Source: Pempheris klunzingeri (lineage: Eukaryota; Chordata; Actinopteri; Acropomatiformes; Pempheridae). From it: a DNA stretch of 64,000 nt. The position numbers were made by a program, and so were the translations under genes. The DNA lies in assembly GCF_042242105.1 (NCBI RefSeq), contig NC_092018.1, forward strand, positions 26,282,167 through 26,346,166, written 5' to 3'. The notes beneath the pieces are model-generated. The model searched no databases. It had not been told where the DNA came from and saw only the letters and a list, made by a program, of their open reading frames with translations. This document shows positions 30,961 to 44,172 of this stretch, piece by piece; the first letter of the stretch is position 1; the number at the start of each line of letters is the position of its first letter.

Positions 30961-31760
30961 GCCATTGTTAACGTTATTAGTAACATCTGTGCTTTTGTTA
31001 CTGTGACAAGTCAAACGGTTTCATCACCCTCCTTCCTGAACCAAAGAAAGTCTTTATAATCTGTGACAGCTGGAAGTATGGTTGTGCAAACTGATGTAAA
31101 CAGGGAATACATTAGATTATACATTTTAAGGTAAAGTGCCATAATGAAAAAGATATATAATATCTTGCTCTGCACCACATTTTCTATTAACTGTGGAGCC
31201 TGGAGAGTGCAGGCAGAATAATAAACAATGTATGGTGTAAATTTAATCAATGAATGAATACATTATTTTTAAAATCTGTAAAAAATTGATTAATTATAAC
31301 TGAATTTAAATTTTACCTCAACAAACTCAAAGCATATTTTCACTTGTAACTAAGTAACAATGGTTTAATTTTAAAATGGAACCACAGAACAAATGTTAAA
31401 TGGGCTTTTAAGTGATGATTTTTGTTATTCCATTTAATCGCTGCTCATATTCCACCTCAGTGTTCATTTGTGTTCTGTCCAATCAGATGAGGTCTAAGCC
31501 ACAGAGCAGCAGCTGAAGCTCTCATTGGACAGCTGCTATGTGCTGCTGGGAGTCTGGTGTGTCAGAGACAATTACTGTTATTAATTACACCTGTGCTTTT
31601 CCTGCCAGGGCGCATGAAAATGTCTGTAAAGGAAGATGTCAACAGCTGTGTCTCTTTAATTCTTTGGTTTAAAATCACATGAATAAAAAAAAAAAAATCA
31701 CCTACAATATATTTCCTGGGATGTATTTACATAAGAAGTTCTCCACAGAGGGAAAAGCAC

Positions 31761-31866
31761 GTGTAAATAATAAAATGAAAGACGGCTGAATACCATTTAG
31801 CTGCCTCACTTTCAGGGTCCTGCTTATTGTCACGATGTTGTGGTTTAATGACACACTGGGATGGAA
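31761..31866 (+). repeat. Dispersed repeat, copy B
   Basis: A diverged second copy of the segment at 30871-30960, with about 16 extra bases in the middle (near tgcttattgtcacgatg). Likely two fragments of one interspersed family or a partial local duplication. Confidence 0.6.
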
Positions 31867-32849
31867 CGGAGCCATCAGTTATGTGATGAGTAAAACCTGA
31901 GGACTTTTCCAAATGCCAGCTGAGAAAAAGGCCAACTCCCCTCTGCCCTCAGGGTCACCTGCATCATTCATGGCAGCGTGATTTCTTGTGTTGCAGAGAA
32001 TTAACGTTAATAGAGACATAATACATAACAAAATTTTGGATCTGAAAAGATAAGGACCACAAGATTTCCAGGGTTAAATAAGGATGAATACTTGATTGAC
32101 CAGAAGTGCGGTGTCACTTAAATGCTTTTATTTTGTTTTTTTGGCATTAATTTTGGAAACATAATGCATGAACTCTAAAGACACACCTCAGATATATTTT
32201 GTTTGATTACACAGGGATAGGTGTTAATGATTACATACCTTTGAAATCCCTATTCCAGATTTGAAATGCCAGGTATGCAAGTCCCACAAACTTAATTTTT
32301 CAGTGCAATCACATTCCTCTTGTGTGATCTCAGGAGATACATTACCTCCACACAGATTTAAAATCAAACCTCTCATAGTACAATCTCTCCAAAACACCAC
32401 AGACACAGAGGTGTTTCACAGCAGGGCCTGACAACACCGAGATCTGCGTCAAGTTAGTTACACCACAATAAGACCAGGGCTCATGCGATTGTGCAAAAAA
32501 TAAAGCGTCATATTCACCGCAAACGTGATACTATCATGATAAACTGGGCTGAACACGAAATCAAACAGTTAATGTAATTTAAGATGACGTGCAAACTGAT
32601 TTATTCCAGCTGGCACCGAAGCCGCAGGTATTTCTTTTATTGTCTGAGGGAACAAACGCAGGTGATGGGCAAGACATCTACTTTTCTGTTCGTCAGTGGC
32701 ACAACAATCTCGGATCATCCTCTTTATATCTACACTTATATTAAAACAGTGCCATGTAGGTGAACGAGCTGGGGAAAAGAAACAAACATTGTTTTGTCTC
32801 TGGGAGCTGAGAGCCTCACTCCTACAGTGACACCAGCGCGATGTCTTAT
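31867..32849. other. Intergenic, no recognised feature
   Basis: AT-rich sequence between the repeat copies and the GC-richer block at 32.85 kb. I see no exon, RNA gene or nameable repeat. Confidence 0.4.
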
Positions 32850-33450
32850 TTTGAAAAGCTCAACCGGACGTTATTTATCCGGTTAGCCTCGTCTGCTGAG
32901 AAAACGCTGTTTTTAAAGGGAAACCAAGGTTGTTGAGGTCTGTGGTGGGCATAGCAGGTTGGAGGTAGGTGTACACTCATTTTTGTGCTAACGCTGTCCC
33001 AGTGTCGTCGGTGTTCTTGTCCTCAAACTGTGTCTTGTTCGGCAGCTTATCGCTTAGGTTAGCGGAAATCAAGATGCGGGCAAGTGTCAAGTCAAGACAA
33101 CTGGCAAAGTGCAAGCTAACTAGCTAGCTTGGCTGAAGCTAACACGGCTAACGGTACCGCTAGCCGGCTCCAGAGAGCAGGCAGCCGAACTCCTGATGTA
33201 GCTCCGTTTGTTGGGTGTCTGACTGTGGACAAGTGGAGAAGCGGTGTCCGCTGTTTATTACGATACACTGCCACAGTTTTATCGAGTCTTACAAGTACAG
33301 TGGCGAATATTTCCTGTGAATGGCTGCGGGGGTTGGGGGGTGTTGTGGCCCCCCACAGACACACACACACACACACACAAACACACACAAACACCAAGAC
33401 AGCATTGCTTTTTTTATTTAAGTCGCGTTGTAGCTGCTCCCCTCAAGAGG
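32850..33450 (+). promoter_or_regulatory. tmem150a: Candidate tmem150a promoter and first non-coding exon
   Basis: This block is richer in GC and CpG than its surroundings and lies 3.5 kb upstream of the first certain tmem150a exon. The coding exon at 36747 begins with a splice acceptor and carries its start codon internally, so a non-coding first exon must lie upstream. A possible donor, ttggag|gtaggt, is at 32964/32965. The block also contains a run of GCTAAC/GCTAGC words at 33114-33166 and an (AC)n tract at 33359-33393. The assignment is inferred from position and composition only. Confidence 0.4.
33359..33393 (+). repeat. (AC)n microsatellite
   Basis: An interrupted AC dinucleotide run, with AAAC interruptions, at the 3' edge of the candidate tmem150a promoter block. 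Confidence 0.9.
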
Positions 33451-36400
33451 CTATTCAAGAATATTAAAAGAAATGTAAGAATAGGTACACTTGTTGTGTT
33501 ACATCTGCAACCTTTGTGTGAACTTTATCATCTAACCTCACTGTCCTTTATAAAATGTTGTGACAAGTGTAGATTTAGTGTGTATATACTGCAGCAGTGT
33601 GAACAGAACCAGACATGTTTGAATCATAAGTCCTTACAAGTTATTTATCAGCCACATGTTTAATTTTATCTGAGGCTAATGAAGAACAACACTATGATGG
33701 CTAGTTTTTGGTGCCATGAGAAATCATATAATGTAATTAAGTCCAGACTGATTAGTAAGACCCATCTTGGCCGCTGTCACCAGCAGTATAGAAATGCATG
33801 CAGGCATAAGAGTGCACATCAGAGCCTGTGGGTTTTTATTATAGAAACATCTAATAAAGAATTAAAAATGTCTGGTTTTGGGGACCCCATCTGTAGTGTC
33901 AAAACCACCACATTATGTCCTCCCTCCTTTGCCTGCTGTGGGTCAACAATGTAAGGCGATTGGCTATTTTTCACGTACCCTGCAGGCTGCATGTTCCTAT
34001 AGTTTACTGTATGTCCTCTGCTAGCAGTGCAAGCTTTGCTATGTGGTGTGAACAGTGTTAAACAACCTGGACTTGCAGTGAGTATTCTGGCCTTTGCCCA
34101 CCGCACTATATTTGATAGCACTTCAAAAGCCTTTGCAAACACTCTACTCCTCACTGTATACACCCAGAAGAGGGAACAACAGGCATGTACACCAGACTAT
34201 ATGAGGAAAAAGCTACACTTGAACATCGAGTGCAGGAGCGCAACATGGGTGTAGGAAACAAAGCTGTGTGCACATTTCAGTGTTTGTTAATGGAGCTGAG
34301 AAATGAAGACTATTGAAATACAGTGGAAACACTGCTCAAAGGACAGAATCTACCAATAGTGTAACATGTGGACTTGGGCTGCAGGTGAAGCTGTGTGGTG
34401 TGGTTTGGTATATTCCTGTCTACAATTGCCAGATTGTAGAAACAGATGGGTTCAATAGATTTCTTCTTCCTCTACTACACTTTTACCTTAATGATGAACC
34501 AAAAAACAACAATAGAAAAATGTATATCCTCTTACTGCTATAGCTTTTTTGACTGTTGTGAAAGTCAGAGGGTTTTCCATCTTGGCAGAAGGTTTTATTT
34601 TGGAACAGTGAAACACAAGTGGATGGAGGATGAGAGATCAAGTGTTTGGCCAACAGTACACTCCCAACAAAGCGGATTCATGGAAGCTGTTGAACTGCTG
34701 TCAGATGTGATGCTGAGAGCAAATGTCCGTATACTCACTGTGCCTCAAGGCCTGTTTGTTTAATGATGTCCGTGCAGATGGAGGAGCTTGTGTGGCAGAT
34801 GGGGGTGGTCACTAGTGTGGGTTAGTCATTGTCTTGTAGAGTATAGGCGGGGGGGTTGTCATTTGGTGTCAATTCTATTGAAAGTGTGATGGGGAAACTG
34901 TATAAAGTTTCATTTAGTTTGAAGCCCACTAAAAATACCAACGAGGAAATTGGAAGGACCCAGCCTGTAGGAGAGTTTAAATTACATTATCACAGTAACA
35001 TGGACAATAATCATTTTCCATTGCAATGTAGGTATATACAGTAACTGTACCATGTTTATAGAAGCAAGGATATAATTAAGACTTCGCTAACATCGTTCAT
35101 AGGGCAGCTGCCCTAGTCTTTTGATTATTTTTGTCAATCAACTTGTTGCCCAAAGAGATTCAGTTTGCTATCATAGAAGACTAGGAAAGACACTCTTTAA
35201 AAAGCTGGAATCAGAGAAATTAGGTTAGAGACCCCATCCAATCAATGTGTAGGAAAATGATCTAGGAACTAGATTTTCATAAAAATATACTCATATATTC
35301 CTTACACTCACTCCTGGAGTCGTTTTTGTGATAGAATTGTACTTCTGCATCTGAAAAAGCCAAACCAGAAGTGACGTAACATAAGGGAGAGCATTTAATA
35401 GGCATTTAATTTGATGTCTTTTCGACTAATTGTCTATTTGTTGCCTAAAATTTAAATTTACTGCCAAACAGATGAAACACGATGCTTAAGAGAAAAAGGG
35501 GAAATGTGGAAATGGCTCTTCCCATTTAGTCTTTGTCTAGTCACTTAGCCTTGGTTTTCCTGCTTCTGTATGCTTATAGGTCATGGTGGAACTTTTTAAA
35601 GAATAACACAGGATGTTTATGGCTTCATATGATGTAGCTTATACATTGTCAGTAAGTGATTACCTACCATCACTGACTGAAAAACAGTTTAAACTAACTT
35701 TAACAGCAGGGTATGCATCTAAAATTGAACTCAACACTAATTCAAAGGAGAGCAAAAGTCAAAGCTGCAGGTGGCTAAACATGTTTGTGTGAAGCTTTCC
35801 TGCACCCTTACAATAATATTTGTCTAAAAGCTATTAGAACATTGCTAATTTTGTGAGTTTGACCTTTGTTTAGGAACAAGATCTTCTTTTCATGTGGATC
35901 AGTCCAAGACAAGTTCACCTTAGTTTACTGTATATTCCCTCGGAGCAAAGGACACACTGGTAACTCTACACTGTGTAAAATGATACAGCCTGTGCCGTCC
36001 AACACTTCCCTTCACCACACAGCTGACCTTGGCTCAGTCCTCACTCTCACTAGGGTACACTTTGCCCGGACAGTACCTTGCTTGACAGTACAGCTTTGTG
36101 ATGCTGCTCATTTCTCTCAAGAGGTGCCTGTCGTTCTGTCTCATAATACTGGTACAATTAGAGTTGTTGTCGTTGAGAGAAAAGCCACCAGACACCATGA
36201 AATAGATAAGGTATCAAAATCTGTCATGTTTCAGCTTTCTAAACCATTTACAGTAAACACCTGGTTTTGTTTTCAGTCAAAGAGCAACGGTTTATCTTTA
36301 TGAACACTTTTTTCCATCAGTGTTCAACAATGATGGAGCAAGAGCACCAGAAGAGGCTCTGATTCTTTGTGTATGTCCAACAATAGGCTTCTTCTACTAA

Positions 36401-36746
36401 GTTAAGACTGTTAAACCTGTTGAAACATTTGAATTGAAAAGACACATTTTCAGTTTGTTCAATTAATAGCTCATGAGAAGGGATTCGCAGGCAAGTGAAG
36501 ATGTTTCTGCAGTGTTCTGAGGAGTACGACATGCTGTCAGTGTAGTTACTTCCTGTCACGTAGGCACAGAACATACGTGTGCGAGATCATGTCAGCTGGC
36601 TGTCAACAGACTGCAGAATGATGTTAAAGATCCTTTTAACAGAAGATGTGAGGCTGCTGGTCTTTGACATATAGATAGAGCCAGATACGACACACATAAC
36701 ATCACATTCTGTATATTTGATAAGACTTTTCTCTCTCTCCTTTCAG
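33451..36746 (+). other. tmem150a: Presumed tmem150a first intron
   Basis: AT-rich non-coding DNA ending with the acceptor ctcctttcag at 36746. The ORFs in it are short and unlike known proteins. It is read as intron 1, depending on where the first exon really is. Confidence 0.45.
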
Positions 36747-36964
36747 GTTGTTGCTGGTTGCAGGGCCCCGTGGAGCAGAAGAGCTGTGCCATTCCCCCCT
36801 TTTTTTTTTTCCTCTCATGTCCCCCCCTGTGTGTCTCCCTGTGTGTTAGTGACCCCGCACCCCCACCCGCCCCCCCACCTATTCCCTTCTGTCGTGTCGC
36901 CACTCCAGCCCGAAGCCCCCCTCTCACCCCATGCTTGGGACAAAGCCAGCTCACTGCCAGCCCA
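36747..36964 (+). other. tmem150a: tmem150a 5' leader part of exon 2, with upstream ATGs
   Basis: A C-rich leader between the acceptor at 36746 and the MTAWI start at 36965. It contains two out-of-frame ATGs: one opening an 11-codon uORF at 36817-36849, and one at 36931 that runs past the main start. Both could lower translation of the main ORF. Confidence 0.6.
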
Positions 36965-39900
36965 ATGACTGCCTGGATCGTCCTGCCTGTCAGCCTGTCT
37001 GCCTTCTCCATCACAGGAATATGGATAGTGTGAGTTACATGAACACATGACTGTGTCACCTATGCTGCCACATTGAAACATAATCTGTTCACATTATCAA
37101 GTGTACAGATGGGACAACAAGTACAGATTTATAGGGGTGTGTAAGTGGGCATTTATAGCTATTTGCATGACAAAACAAGTGAGTGATTTATATCCTCTCT
37201 TGCTGGATTGCCCCTTTTCTCAAGCTCAGTAAAGTGTTCTGTCTCAATAACAGTTCAACTTGTGTCACAGGCTGTGTTTGACATTTGTCATTTCTTGCTT
37301 TACATGATGGTGTGTTCTTCGCCCCACAGGTATGCCATGGCTGTGATGAATCACCATGTTTGTCCTGTGGAGAACTGGTGAGTGAGTCTCTTCTTTTTGA
37401 TCTGAGGAAACAGGCATAAAATTCTTAATGTGGACACAGTTAGACTCCACAGCTACCAGCTGGGAATGAACTGAACTCACTGTGTCACTGCCACAGGTCT
37501 TACAATGTAACATGCACAGAGGAGCTGCCCCGACCAGGCTTCCCCAAGACATGCTGCACCATCCAGGACATCCCCCTCATCAGGTCTGCTTCTCCGTCTC
37601 TCCTCTCTGCACTTAAAGGCTTTGTTTCTGCAGAATACAAGAGCAATTTTGTGTCAGCAAAGGCCCCGAGGCATGAATTAGCACCTTGTTATGTTGTGGC
37701 TCTGTGACAGTCATTAACCCACGCTTTGCATAAATTGCATTTGTTTAATCTGCAAATAAGCCTCTAACCAGGGGCAAGAACAAAAGCACTCTTGTAAAAA
37801 GGCATCATGAGACTCGCAGGCTTTTTTTCATCTAAATTTCAGTTTTACATCTAGATATAATATCAGGGCAAGTGGTTTTACATTATTAAAGTAGAAAGTA
37901 TAGTCTGCATGTGTAATCATCATTACTCTATTTGTTCCTGTACACTATGATTATATTGTAAAGACACTGTGGCCTGGCCTTCAGTAGTTTATGTAGGTAA
38001 AGGGTATTCTCCTGTCTCTAACGCTGAGAGCTCTGCTGTCTTCATGTGCTACAGTAAATGTGGCTCCTTCCCTCCTGAAAGCTGCCTGTTCAGCCTGATC
38101 GGCAACGTTGGAGCCTTCATGGGTAAGATCTCGTCCTATCTGGATTTGAAACCACGCATGCACACACAGTAGTGTCATTAAAAGACACTGAATGTGCACT
38201 GAATGTCCTTTCTTTAAAGGAATAGTACGCCATTTGGGCTAATATGGTTATTTGCCTCTTATTAGATGAGAGGATTGTATCGATTCTAAAGGTAGATATG
38301 AAGCTACTGCCACAATAGGGTGAGCATAGCTCAGCATAAAGCTAAATATAGCTAGGCTGGCTCTGTCCAAATGTAACTAAATGTACCAACCAGTGCCTCC
38401 AAAGCCCATTAATATATAACTGTGTGGTTTCACAGGGGTTGTGTGCTGGATTATTTCTTGGCTTGGCACAGTGACTTTCTAGAGTTTTGACATGTCTGTG
38501 AGGTTGCCATGCAGCCAGTGGAGACACCAGGAGGGCATTGTGTCTGGAAAGAAGTGGTCCAAGCACATGATTCCCCGCAGCAACTTTCTCTTACAGTTCA
38601 CTTTTTGTACATATTACACAAACAAGATATGACGCGTTAATAAGTGAGCGCGGACGTGCTCGAAGGCAGATTTTTGGACCATAGACAGAACCAGATGAGC
38701 TGTCTCCAGTTTTTGTGCTATACTATGCTAACTGTCTCCAGGCTGTAGTTTCATGTCTGCTGTACAGACATGAGAGTGATATGGATCTTGTTAAGCCCCA
38801 GTAAGAAAAAGAATAAACATATTTCTCTTTTTTTAATCCCCCTGTTTCACAAGTAGCCCCTCAAAACTGTGATGCATTGTTTATTATAATTAACAATTCC
38901 AGAATTATTTTTGGTTATTGTGTATCAATTACATATTCTTTGGAGTATAATGTCAAAATGTTTTCCACAAATATGGGGTGATGTACTATCAATTAATTGT
39001 TGAATGCTGATGGGTAAAATTGGTTAAATCTCTAGTTACATCTGCGATCTACACTTCTACCTTTGCCCTACACACACAAGTAATTAATCTATATGACTGA
39101 GGTGAAGCGTTTGTGTCCTCTGTCCATATTGTGTGTTATGTTAATCCTCCACGGTGCCCACAGACGCCAGCCACCAGCCTCCAAGAGATATGGAGGGGCC
39201 TGAAATAGCCTGTGCTCTCTAATCAATAATGAATGCGGCTTTCCTTCCACTCCCGTCCTCTCCCCTGCGTGCGCCCTCCATGGCCTTCCTCCTTTACCCC
39301 TCCTCCCCCTGTCTTGTTTTATCACCACTCAGCTCTGCCCCATTTCCCCCCCCTGCCTTTAATTACATCTCTCCTGCTGTTGTCTCTTTCAAACTATTAT
39401 TCACGCCAATTTTTCTTCTCATATGTATTTACATTCTTTCCCAGTCCTCATGGTTGCTTTTTATGTTTCATTGCATTTTCTTTTTCATCACTTTCATTTC
39501 TGTCATTCCTTCTTTACTTAGCCCACTTCCTTCTGCTTCTCTCTCACTAGCGCACAAGCTGTTTGGATGTGGAAATCTGCAGGTCTCCAGTTTTCAAACA
39601 GGGCTGCTGAGCCTGCCAAAACACAGCGCCCATCATGCAACCAGAGATGTCAATAGTTGACAGAAGACATCCTCTCTGAGACGGCAGTAAAACAGATCAG
39701 AGCCTAAGATCAGCAGAATGGGTGCAGTCACACGACAGCCCTCCCAGCTGTTGATAAAACTATAAACACGAAGGAGCATTCTGTTTAAACAAGCAGTTTA
39801 GAATCTGATAGACATTGTCAAATTTCTGATTTCACCATTCAGTATGACAATGGAACAAATACCCGCTTATCTTCCATGTTTAATAACAGAACCATGGTAT

Positions 39901-41832
39901 TTAAATTTTCCTCCAAGCCTCAGGTTCACATTGAAAGGCTCTGACCGTTGGACTGTACAGTCAGTGTTATTTTCATGGATGCTCTGTAACATCATGTCTT
40001 CTCCTGTGCCCTGCAGTGGTGATGGTGTGCCTTCTGCGCTACGCCCAAGTGATCGAACACAGCCACCGATGCTGGGTCAACACCAGCGCTCTGGTGTCGG
40101 GCTGCACCAACGCCGTGGGTCTGGTCATGGTGGGCAACTTCCAGGTAGAGTCCCTGTGAACACACTTAATTTAAACTTTAATGACCCTTTTGCTTCTTTT
40201 TTTTTTTTTGGTCTCAGACGAGTGCAAACGCTCCCACTGACTGTACCGTCCTGTTTTGTCAGGTTGATCACGCCAAATCTCTACACTATGTGGGCGCTGG
40301 TGTGGCGTTTCCAGCCGGGCTCCTGTTTGTGTGTCTGCAGTGTGTGCTCACTTACCGGGTGGCTGTGACTGCCCTCGACTACTGGATGGCCCATTTCAGA
40401 GTGGCTCTGGCGCTGGGAGCCATGGTCTCCCTTGTCCTTAGTATCCTTTGCTCACTAGTGGGGAATCCCCAGATACAGTAACAGCTGAACACAGGTTTTC
40501 TCCTCACAGGTTTTTTTTTATGGTCGACAGTTTGACATGTTATTCCAGGAAAAGCACAGATGTAACTAATAACATTAATAATAACTGTCAACATTTCTGC
40601 CTTGAAAAAGGCCAATTTAACTCAGTGAAAATCTTAAATTCCAGTCGGAGCAGGTAATGTTTACCAGTTCAACATTACCTGTTGATGTTCCTGGACTCAT
40701 ATTGATGACATTTCAATGCTGAGCTGCCAGTTTAGGATTCAAAAGTAATTATTTACTGTTGCTGTTTTTCATACCTGAGTCTGTCTCTGAAAAAGCAGAA
40801 TTAAAAGGTTTTTCTTCAGGTCAGAAAGCATGTGGTGTGGTTCAGACTGTAGGGTTAGGGTTAGGGGTCTCTATTAGGAGGTCTCTATTCCTCCACCCTG
40901 TTAACGGCCGTATTAGTTAACCCCGTCATGGCTCCACCCTGCCGTCGTGATGGCTTGCTGATAAAACGCAAGTTTGTCCCTCAGCTCTAAAACAGGACAG
41001 GACATATGATAACGTATGTTACGAGGCCCACGCCCAGTCCAGTTGGACACATGACAGTTGAGCTATGGGTTTGCAAACTCACAGCCACTCCTCAAGTGTC
41101 CAATCAGGAAGCAGTTTACGCCTTTCCTCCTCCGCTCATTATTGTCTCTCTTTGTTTCTGTCTGCCATCTGTTTGGAGGCAGGGTTAAGAACCATTTAGG
41201 GTCATGTTAATGATCTCATAAACAATATCAGTCTATCATAGGTGAATTATACTGCTTTTTTATTGGGTATTATCTTGTTTTTAAACCCATCTGTTTAATG
41301 GGGCTATAAAGCCAATTGAAACATAATCCTACTTTGTACTATGAGTTTACATCAGGCACCCTGAGGTTAAGCTGCTGCTGTCATCTCATTATATCATGGA
41401 TTTGATTCACGTCCATGCCTCTATTTCCTGTGCCGCAGTAGACTCAGTGAAATTGGGAAAAGAGCTCCATTTGTTTAGCTCATATTGGGAGCAGAGATGT
41501 TTGCCCTCCTTAACCCCCTCCTCCTCCCAGGCGGCATCTTCTTCATCCACGAGAGCTTCATCCTGCAGCACGCCGCCGCCATCTGCGAGTGGGTCTTCAC
41601 GGTGGACATCCTGGTCTTCTACGGCACCTTCACCTACGAGTTTGGCACCGTCACCAGCGAGACCATGATGGCAGGCCTGCAGCAGAGTCACCACCACGGC
41701 TCAGGGGTTATCATGGGCCCCAGATCCCGGGGCTCGACACTGGGTGGGGCAACTAAGGGCCTCAAGTCCCCTGGGGGAAGCAGCACATCCACACATCTCA
41801 ACTGTACCCCAGAGAGCATAGCCATGTTGTAG
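36965..41832 (+). CDS. tmem150a: Transmembrane protein 150A
   Basis: TMEM150A is a six-pass DRAM/TMEM150-family membrane protein reported to associate with the EFR3-TTC7-PI4KIIIalpha complex that makes PI4P at the plasma membrane. Seven coding exons: 36965-37029, 37330-37377, 37497-37583, 38055-38122, 40017-40144, 40263-40440 and 41531-41832. Phases agree and give 291 residues plus TAG. The N-terminus MTAWI(V)[14 protein letters not shown] is nearly identical to the mammalian protein, fixing the start. An extracellular loop follows with [11 protein letters not shown], an N-glycosylation sequon (NVT) and conserved cysteines, then [29 protein letters not shown] and FHES-type segments between membrane helices. 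The C-terminus, [15 protein letters not shown] plus Leu, is also family-typical. It is about 20 residues longer than human, from a Gly/Ser/His-rich insert before that tail. Fish often have two copies (aa/ab); not resolved. Confidence 0.95.
38213..38830 (+). mobile_element. Fold-back (MITE-like) repeat with long inverted arms
   Basis: The left arm begins ttaaaggaatagt and continues through 'atgaagctac', 'agcataaag' and 'ggctggctctgtcc' (about 38213-38370). The right arm (about 38676-38830) reads as its diverged reverse complement: ggacc..agacagaacc, ccaggctgtagtttcat, gagagtgatatggatctt. The centre holds 'tgtgctggattatttcttgg' and 'cacagtgactt'. This architecture is a common non-autonomous element of fish genomes. 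It lies in the 1.9 kb intron between the exons ending at 38122 and starting at 40017. No transposase is present. Confidence 0.7.
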
Positions 41833-42760
41833 CTCTGCGTCGCAGCCCAAAGGTCTGAAATGTCACTGCAGAGGTTCTTCAGGAAGGCAAGACCCCAGGC
41901 AGCAAGTGGAGGAGAAGAGAGGAAGCTCTGATATCTTTAACCGTCAAACCAACACCAGGTTATCCCATCTGCAATGCTGTACTATCGTTTCTTTATGCTT
42001 TCTTTACGATGGTGGTGCAAGCCACTGCAGTCAAGTGTCTCATTTTCTGTAGCGATGCTGAAAGGAGGGCTGAATGTGTGGAGCCAGTTTGAGCACCGGA
42101 ACCATGAATGTTTTCCAAGAAGGCTCTTGATTTGGGCAGTTCTTCAGTAGGGTAGGTCCTTTCCTGAAGTTTATTTACTTTCTTTTTCTTTTTCCAACTG
42201 TGCATCACTGGTGTACCCACAGTTTCCCCCCCCTCCTCAGACACTCCTTCATCAACTACCCAATGCTTCGCGTGGCCGTCCCGTTTTGGCCTTTTACTTA
42301 TCTCTGCACGGCACACTTTTTGAATGAGAGAATAACAATTACTGTTTGAGTTTGCGTAGTAAGTAGAAAACAATGAATGTTTGAAAAGTGAATAGTTACC
42401 GGTTATGTATGTTTTACAGGCTGTAAGCACATGGCCTTTTTTCAATCAAGCATAAATGATCCAATGAATGGCAAAAACCACTCATTTCACCTGACAATGT
42501 TTTTGCACATCTGACTTCAATGCAAATTTTGATGGTATTTTTAAATGATCTGACCAAATATATATATATATGTGTGTACCTAGAGCCACTATCATTCCCC
42601 AGATCATGATCCGTTTCACCGACATGTGAGTGCAGGAAGGCTTCTTTAAAAGCTACCAGTCTGTTCTGGTTCCCTCCCAGAATGGCGCTACGTTATCGTC
42701 CCATTAATTGCATGATCTGATGATTTCTTTGTGACATTTACATTTCTCACTACCTTTTTG

Positions 42761-42783
42761 AAAAAAAAAAAAAAAAAAAAAAA
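42761..42783 (+). repeat. Poly(A) run
   Basis: A homopolymer of about 23 A in the presumed tmem150a 3' UTR. Confidence 0.9.
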
Positions 42784-44138
42784 TTCTTTGACCGTCATGT
42801 CCGGTGCAATAATTGTCATCAATCATCCAATAATTTCTGCTCCACTGGAGAGAAAAATGCCTTTTTCAGTGTGTTGGGCCTTTTTTTATTTTATTTTTTT
42901 TTTGCTCAAAGTGACACCAAGACGTTTAAAGTGACCTACATCTTCTAATAAAACAAGCAGGTGTGTGAAGGTAAAGGTATAATCCCACTAACACATTTAC
43001 AGAATAATGTAACAGCTTTTGTCCACACACTGATTTGGTTCCAGGCTGGACCTTTGGAAGCCTTATGAGTCTTTAGAATACGTTTTCTGTTAATTATGAA
43101 GCCTTCTTTGTCGTCAGATGATAAGTTTTGATGTAACCGAGAGGAGAATATGATGCTTGTAGACCCTGAGCCATAAACCTCATGGCGTCAATATAGTGCC
43201 ACAACCAGACCGTACCAGACAGGGTCGTACACTGAACTGAAAGTGTCATACAGTGAGGTTTTTGCTTGACTTCCTGTTGCCAATTTCTATTTTTAAAGTA
43301 ATAATTCCGGTTAGGAAGAAGCTCGACACCAGACTGCCACAAACCACCACTGCTCGACTACAGCCGACTGCCGCCACGCCACTAAAGCCACACCCAGTTT
43401 AAGTTTGCTTTAAAGTCAGCGAGCGTCCCTGTGAGCTGTTTGAGAAGTGCGTTTGCTAACACAGTATTCTGCCCTCCACATAGTGTTGATAACATTTCTA
43501 ACTGTCTAACCACTGGATGCCAGCAATACATGTTTGTTTGTTTTTTTTTTTTTAAAAAAAAAGGTCACATCACCTACCTCTTTTTATCTTTTGTGGGTCT
43601 GATGTTCTGAGGCAAGAGCTAGAGTTCCAACATGTTTTCCATCTCACAGGTTTGAGGTTGAGAAAAGTATTTAATGTGACAGCGGCTCAGCAGTCCATCC
43701 ACAAAGCTCTTTCTGTGGATTTGCTGGTTCACCAGATGTGTAATCATGTGTCAGGTCACTTTTCTTTACTCTTTGTGCAAATTATTTAATTTCATTTTCT
43801 TTCTGGGGACTGCAGCAATTCTGATCTTGCCAAAAAAAGTCTGGAGTTCACTGGAGTTCTGGTAGGTTTTCTGTGTGTCAGCAGTAGGTGTGTGAACTGG
43901 TATGAGTGCACTGTTTTTAGCCTTATCCCTCGTGCTGTGCCAGGGGACCATGTTCAGTTAGTTTTGTTTTTTCAATATTGAGTTCAGCTGTAGCCTTGTT
44001 TCAACATACTGTAACTAAGTCACGGGGCGTGACTACAAATGGCAGCTTGTGTGAGGCCTCACATCAGGGTTGGATTTATTCTGTAACAGCATTACACCAT
44101 AGCATCTTCCACAGGCCAAAACTTAAAGGTGGATTTTA

Positions 44139-44141
<3 letters not shown>

Positions 44142-44172
<31 letters not shown>
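44142..44172 (+). repeat. Poly(T) run
   Basis: A homopolymer of about 31 T in the presumed tmem150a 3' UTR. It could be the complement of a retroposed tail, but no element is recognised beside it. Confidence 0.9.

Noticed and set aside
40855-40868. TTAGGG units resembling telomere repeat
   Set aside because: Only two units are present; this is expected by chance and is not an interstitial telomere block.
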